From a bacterium (lineage in GTDB: Bacteria; Gemmatimonadota; Gemmatimonadetes; Gemmatimonadales; Gemmatimonadaceae), in NCBI GenBank assembly GCA_021813725.1, contig JAKAJN010000002.1, positions 18,021-82,020 on the forward strand: DNA of 64,000 nt, in the 5' to 3' direction. How positions within the stretch are numbered: position 1 is the stretch's first letter; each line of letters starts with the position of its first letter. A model generated the notes under the pieces. That model was not told the origin of the DNA. It saw only the letters and a list, made by a program, of their open reading frames with translations, and did no database searches. Positions 61,223 through 64,000 of the stretch are shown here, one piece after another. The position numbers were made by a program, and so were the translations under genes.

Positions 61223-62549
61223 GCATCGTGGCGGGATCTTCCATCAGTTCCTTCACCTTGACGAGGAAGAGCACCGCCTGCTGGCCGTCGATGATGCGGT
61301 GGTCGTAGGACAGCGCCACGTACATCATCGGACGCACTTCCACCGCGCCGTTCACCGCAACGGGGCGCTCCTGCGTCTTGTGCAGGCCGAGGATGGCCAC
61401 CTGCGGGAAGTTGATGATCGGCGTCGAGATGAGCGAGCCGAACACGCCGCCATTGGTGATCGTGAACGAGCCGCCGGTGAGATCATCCATCGTGAGCTTG
61501 ACGTCGCGCGCCTTCTTGGCAAGGGCGGCGATGTCGCGCTGGATGTCGAGAATGGACTTGCGGTCGGCGTCCTTGATGTTCGGCACCACGAGTCCGGCGT
61601 CGCTGGCCACCGCGATGCCGAGGTTCACGTAGTGCTTGTAGAGGATCTCGTCGCCGTCCACCTGCGCATTCACGGTCGGGAACGCCTTCAAGGCAAGGCA
61701 CGCGGCCTTCGCAAAGAAGGGCATGAAGCTGAGCTTCACGCCATGCTCCTTCTCGACCTTCTCCTTCATCCGCTCGCGGAGCGCCATGATGGCGCTCATG
61801 TCGATCTCGTTGAAGGTCGTGAGGTGTGCCGTCGCGTGCTGCGCCTGCAGCAGGTTCTCGGCAATGCGCTTGCGACGCGTGCTCATCTTCTCGCGCGTCT
61901 CGCGCACGCCAGCGGCGGTGATCAGCGGTACTGACGCCACCGGTACTGGCAGGGTCGGGGCGGCCGCAGGAACGGGGGCGGGAACCGCCGCCGGAACCGG
62001 GATGGCCGTCGGTGCGGGGACTGCCGCCGGAACGGGCGCGGCCAGCACCGGTACAGTCGGGACCGCTGTCACGGAACGCGCTGGCGTCGGGGCACTCATC
62101 GCGGCGATGACGTCGGGCTTGCTGATCACGCCGCCGCGTCCTGTGCCCGAAACCGCAGCGAGGTCCACGCCCACGTCGGCGGCCAGTCGCGCCGCGCTCG
62201 GCGCGGCACGCACGTCTGCGACTGGCGCCATTGCCGGCGCGGGCGGCAGCGCGGTGACAGTCGATGCTGCCGCGGTCGCCGTGGCGGCGGGTGCGCCCGC
62301 CGCGGATGTGCCGGCGCCGCTCTCGTCCAGCTCGCCGAGCACCTCGTCGACCTTCACCACATCCCCTTCGAGCTTGGCACGGCGACCCAACACGCCCGCC
62401 TTCGGTGCCGGCACCTCGACGGTGATCTTGTCGGTCTCGAGTTCCACCAGCGTATCACCTATGCTGACGGCCTCGCCCTCGCGCCGCAGCCAGCGCGAGA
62501 TAGTCGCTTCGGTGATGGACTCGCCAAGAGGGGGAACTCTGATGAGCAT
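61212..62549 (-). CDS. sucB: Dihydrolipoyllysine succinyltransferase SucB
   Basis: E2 core of the 2-oxoglutarate dehydrogenase complex. 445 residues. The lipoyl domain is N-terminal, with the lipoylated Lys in LETDKITVEVPAP. A peripheral-subunit-binding domain follows (PSAARLAADVGVDLAAVSG), then a long Pro/Ala/Val linker and the acyltransferase domain with the catalytic motif ALSYDHRIIDGQQAV. LSFMPFFAKAACLALKAFP is also typical. It is encoded 49 kb from sucA but close to lpd. Confidence 0.94.
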   Translation of the reverse strand: MLIRVPPLGESITEATISRWLRREGEAVSIGDTLVELETDKITVEVPAPKAGVLGRRAKLEGDVVKVDEVLGELDESGAGTSAAGAPAATATAAASTVTALPPAPAMAPVADVRAAPSAARLAADVGVDLAAVSGTGRGGVISKPDVIAAMSAPTPARSVTAVPTVPVLAAPVPAAVPAPTAIPVPAAVPAPVPAAAPTLPVPVASVPLITAAGVRETREKMSTRRKRIAENLLQAQHATAHLTTFNEIDMSAIMALRERMKEKVEKEHGVKLSFMPFFAKAACLALKAFPTVNAQVDGDEILYKHYVNLGIAVASDAGLVVPNIKDADRKSILDIQRDIAALAKKARDVKLTMDDLTGGSFTITNGGVFGSLISTPIINFPQVAILGLHKTQERPVAVNGAVEVRPMMYVALSYDHRIIDGQQAVLFLVKVKELMEDPATMLID

Positions 62550-62570
62550 GCGCAGGACGAACCTTTGAGG

Positions 62571-62619
62571 GTGGACGGTCGACGGTGGACGATCAACGGT
62601 GAACGGTCGACGGTGGACC
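62571..62619. repeat. Heptanucleotide tandem repeat, set 1
   Basis: Seven tandem 7-bp units: GTGGACG, GTCGACG, GTGGACG, ATCAACG, GTGAACG, GTCGACG, GTGGACC. It lies 22 bases upstream of the sucB start codon. Confidence 0.85.
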
Positions 62620-62711
62620 GTCTCGCGACGAGGGCAGATTCGCTCTCCAAGCTAATATATTCGGAGGCGAGATGCGGAATCGCGTCGGTGACGCCGTAGC
62701 ACTCAACTGTC

Positions 62712-62823
62712 TCCTGTCACCTATCCCCCGTCTCCCGTCTCCCGTCCCCCGTCTCCCGCCCCCCGTCTCCCGTCTTCTGTCTTCCGTCTTCCGTCTTCCG
62801 TCTTCCGTCTTCCGTCTTCCGTC
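62712..62823. repeat. Heptanucleotide tandem repeat, set 2
   Basis: Sixteen 7-bp units of the pattern (T/C)(T/C)CCGTC, with six identical TTCCGTC units at 62782-62823. The plus strand is nearly all pyrimidine. It ends 10 bases before the GTG of the oxidoreductase gene. Confidence 0.9.
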
Positions 62824-62833
62824 TGCCTTTCCC

Positions 62834-63874
62834 GTGCACGCCCTCACCATCTCCGCCACCGGCTCGCTCGACCACGTCGAGTTCAGAACTGACATCGCGC
62901 CACCGGCGCTCGCCGGCGCGGGGCTGGTGCGGCTGCGCATGCAGGCGGCGCCGCTGAACCACCTCGACCTCTGGACGGTTCGCGGCCTGCCCGGAATGCA
63001 GATCACCCCGCCGTGGATCATCGGCTCCGATGGATGGGGGGTGGTCGCCGAGGTTGCCGCCGACGTGACACACGTGCACGTCGGTGATCGGGTGGTGGTG
63101 AACTCGGGGCTGTCGTGCCGCAACTGCGAGTACTGCAACCGCGGCGAGCAGCCGCTCTGCGTGAAGTTCCGCGTGCTCGGCGAGCACCTGCCGGGCACGC
63201 TGGCCGAGGAGCTGGTCATTCCGGCCACGAACGTGCGGGCCATACCGCCAAGCGTGTCGGACGCCGAGGCATCGGCGTTCGGTCTCGCCGTGATGACGGC
63301 CTGGCGCATGGTCGTCTCGCGCGCCCAAGTGGGCCCCGGCGATGACGTGCTCATCTGGGGAATCGGCGGCGGCGTGGCCCAGGCGGCCCTGCTCTTCGCC
63401 AAGGCGCGCGGTGCGCGCGTCTGGGTGACGTCCGGCTCGGACGACAAGCTGGCCCGCGCCCGCGCCCTGGGCGCCGACGAGACGATCAACCACTCCGGCG
63501 TCGACGTCGGGCGCGAGGTGCGCGCGCGCACCGGCAAGCGCGGCGTGACCGTGGTGATCGACAGCGTCGGCACGGCGACGTGGGAGCAGTCGCTCGGTGC
63601 ACTCGGGCGCGGCGGACGACTCGTCACCTGCGGTGGAACGACTGGCCATGAGCTCACGACCGACGTGCGCAAGCTCTTCTGGAACCAGTGGACGATCATG
63701 GGTTCGACGATGGGCAACGACGCCGAGTTCCAGGCAGTGGTGGACGAACTGATCGCCGGCCGTCTCGCGTTGCCCGTGGACTCGACCATTCCGCTCGAAC
63801 GGGGCCGCGAAGCCTTGGAACGCCTGCAATCGGGGACCCAGTTCGGGAAGATCGTCCTGCGGATCGGCGCCTGA
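62834..63874 (+). CDS. Zinc-type alcohol dehydrogenase / quinone oxidoreductase family protein
   Basis: A 346-residue medium-chain reductase. The structural zinc lobe has four cysteines in GLSCRNCEYCNRGEQPLCVKF-type spacing. The Rossmann NAD(P) loop reads LIWGIGGGVAQAALLFAKARG and VVIDSVGTATWEQSLG follows. The usual catalytic-zinc cysteine is not seen; the position reads APLNHLDLW, so it is more like the quinone reductase branch. The GTG start is 10 bases after a heptanucleotide repeat and has no ribosome site. The stop overlaps a zinc-ribbon gene. Confidence 0.85.
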   Translation: MHALTISATGSLDHVEFRTDIAPPALAGAGLVRLRMQAAPLNHLDLWTVRGLPGMQITPPWIIGSDGWGVVAEVAADVTHVHVGDRVVVNSGLSCRNCEYCNRGEQPLCVKFRVLGEHLPGTLAEELVIPATNVRAIPPSVSDAEASAFGLAVMTAWRMVVSRAQVGPGDDVLIWGIGGGVAQAALLFAKARGARVWVTSGSDDKLARARALGADETINHSGVDVGREVRARTGKRGVTVVIDSVGTATWEQSLGALGRGGRLVTCGGTTGHELTTDVRKLFWNQWTIMGSTMGNDAEFQAVVDELIAGRLALPVDSTIPLERGREALERLQSGTQFGKIVLRIGA

Positions 63875-64000
63875 TGGTCGGGCCGCGCGATCGCGCCCAG
63901 TTCACCGATGCGGAACTGCGTGTTCTGCGCGAAGCGTTCGCGTCACGCGCGCCCGTCGAGTGTCCGCGCTGCGCGGTCGCCATGCGGGCGCGGTCCATCG
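63874..64000 (+). CDS. N-terminal fragment of a possible zinc-ribbon protein
   Basis: The first 42 codons of a gene leaving the right edge. The ATG shares one base with the stop of the upstream oxidoreductase (TGATG). A pair ECPRCAV suggests the beginning of a zinc ribbon after a short helix (FTDAELRVLREAFASR). Nothing more can be said. Confidence 0.5.
   Translation, partial: MVGPRDRAQFTDAELRVLREAFASRAPVECPRCAVAMRARSI

Noticed and set aside
62712..62823. Possible CRISPR array
   Set aside because: Units are seven bases with no spacers; no cas genes nearby.
62593..63789. Minus-strand frame ending in a KTEDGRR-like repeat
   Set aside because: Translation of the heptanucleotide repeat continuing antisense to the oxidoreductase; no protein character.

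Overview
The window is high-GC bacterial chromosome, gene-dense, with about 54 protein genes and no rRNA, tRNA, CRISPR array or insertion sequence that I could recognise. The gene mix suggests an aerobic, heterotrophic, Gram-negative member of the Gemmatimonadota: outer-membrane porin-like proteins and lipoproteins, Tat-exported enzymes, a BTAD regulator fused to a TolB-like propeller, a DUF1800/DUF1501 pair, flavin-dependent ThyX, and a Rho factor with a long basic low-complexity N-terminus. The assignment is an inference from gene content, not from a marker-gene comparison.

Layout. 1-3.6 kb: start of a probable mechanosensitive channel, the methionine-sulfoxide repair pair msrP-msrQ, an RlmL-type RNA methyltransferase and a MOSC protein. 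3.6-7.7 kb: a porin-like protein divergent from a periplasmic cupredoxin that is coupled to a sensor Ser/Thr kinase. 7.8-10.6 kb: sucA. 10.6-17 kb: a same-strand run of secreted PIG-L deacetylase, 32-residue membrane peptide, sodium:solute symporter, shrunken NDH-2 remnant, soluble histidine kinase and ANTAR response regulator. 17-24 kb: MFS transporter and two CopD-like membrane proteins on the minus strand interleaved with the NAD synthesis genes nadB, nadA and nadC on the plus strand. 24-31.7 kb: DUF255 thioredoxin-fold protein, GT39 glycosyltransferase, M20 dipeptidase, rho and a TPR-like protein. 31.7-39 kb: polysaccharide deacetylase, DUF1501 and DUF1800 proteins, an unknown protein and an EF-G paralogue. 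39-43.2 kb: a 1329-residue membrane-spanning BTAD regulator with repeated half-sites upstream, then thyX. 44-51.5 kb: a minus-strand run including an FAD oxidase, a phytoene/squalene synthase, zinc-ribbon and membrane proteins, an RNase HI-like protein, an M20 deacylase and a Lys/Ala/His-Pro repeat protein. 51.7-58 kb: CoA transferase, SGNH-like lipoprotein, ECF sigma with a small partner, and an (alpha/alpha)6 glycosidase. 58-64 kb: long purine-rich hairpin repeats around a DinB protein, a candidate structured RNA, lpd, a GAF protein, sucB, heptanucleotide repeats and a zinc-type oxidoreductase.

Functional links. SucA, SucB and Lpd together supply the 2-oxoglutarate dehydrogenase complex although sucA lies about 50 kb from the other two. 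NadB, NadA and NadC form the complete aspartate-to-nicotinate-mononucleotide route. MsrP and MsrQ form one periplasmic repair system. The PIG-L, 32-residue peptide and symporter run suggests periplasmic deacetylation of an amino sugar followed by uptake.

The most unusual items are: the fused membrane-spanning BTAD regulator with heptamer half-sites at 11 and 9 bp steps; two 29-49 bp arm hairpins built from an 11-bp unit placed directly after stop codons; a folded RNA plus intrinsic terminator at 58.03-58.15 kb; two separate heptanucleotide repeat tracts around 62.6-62.8 kb; a shrunken NDH-2 gene still translationally coupled on both sides; and a recurring TAnnnT element 6-7 bases before start codons that suggests leaderless transcripts.
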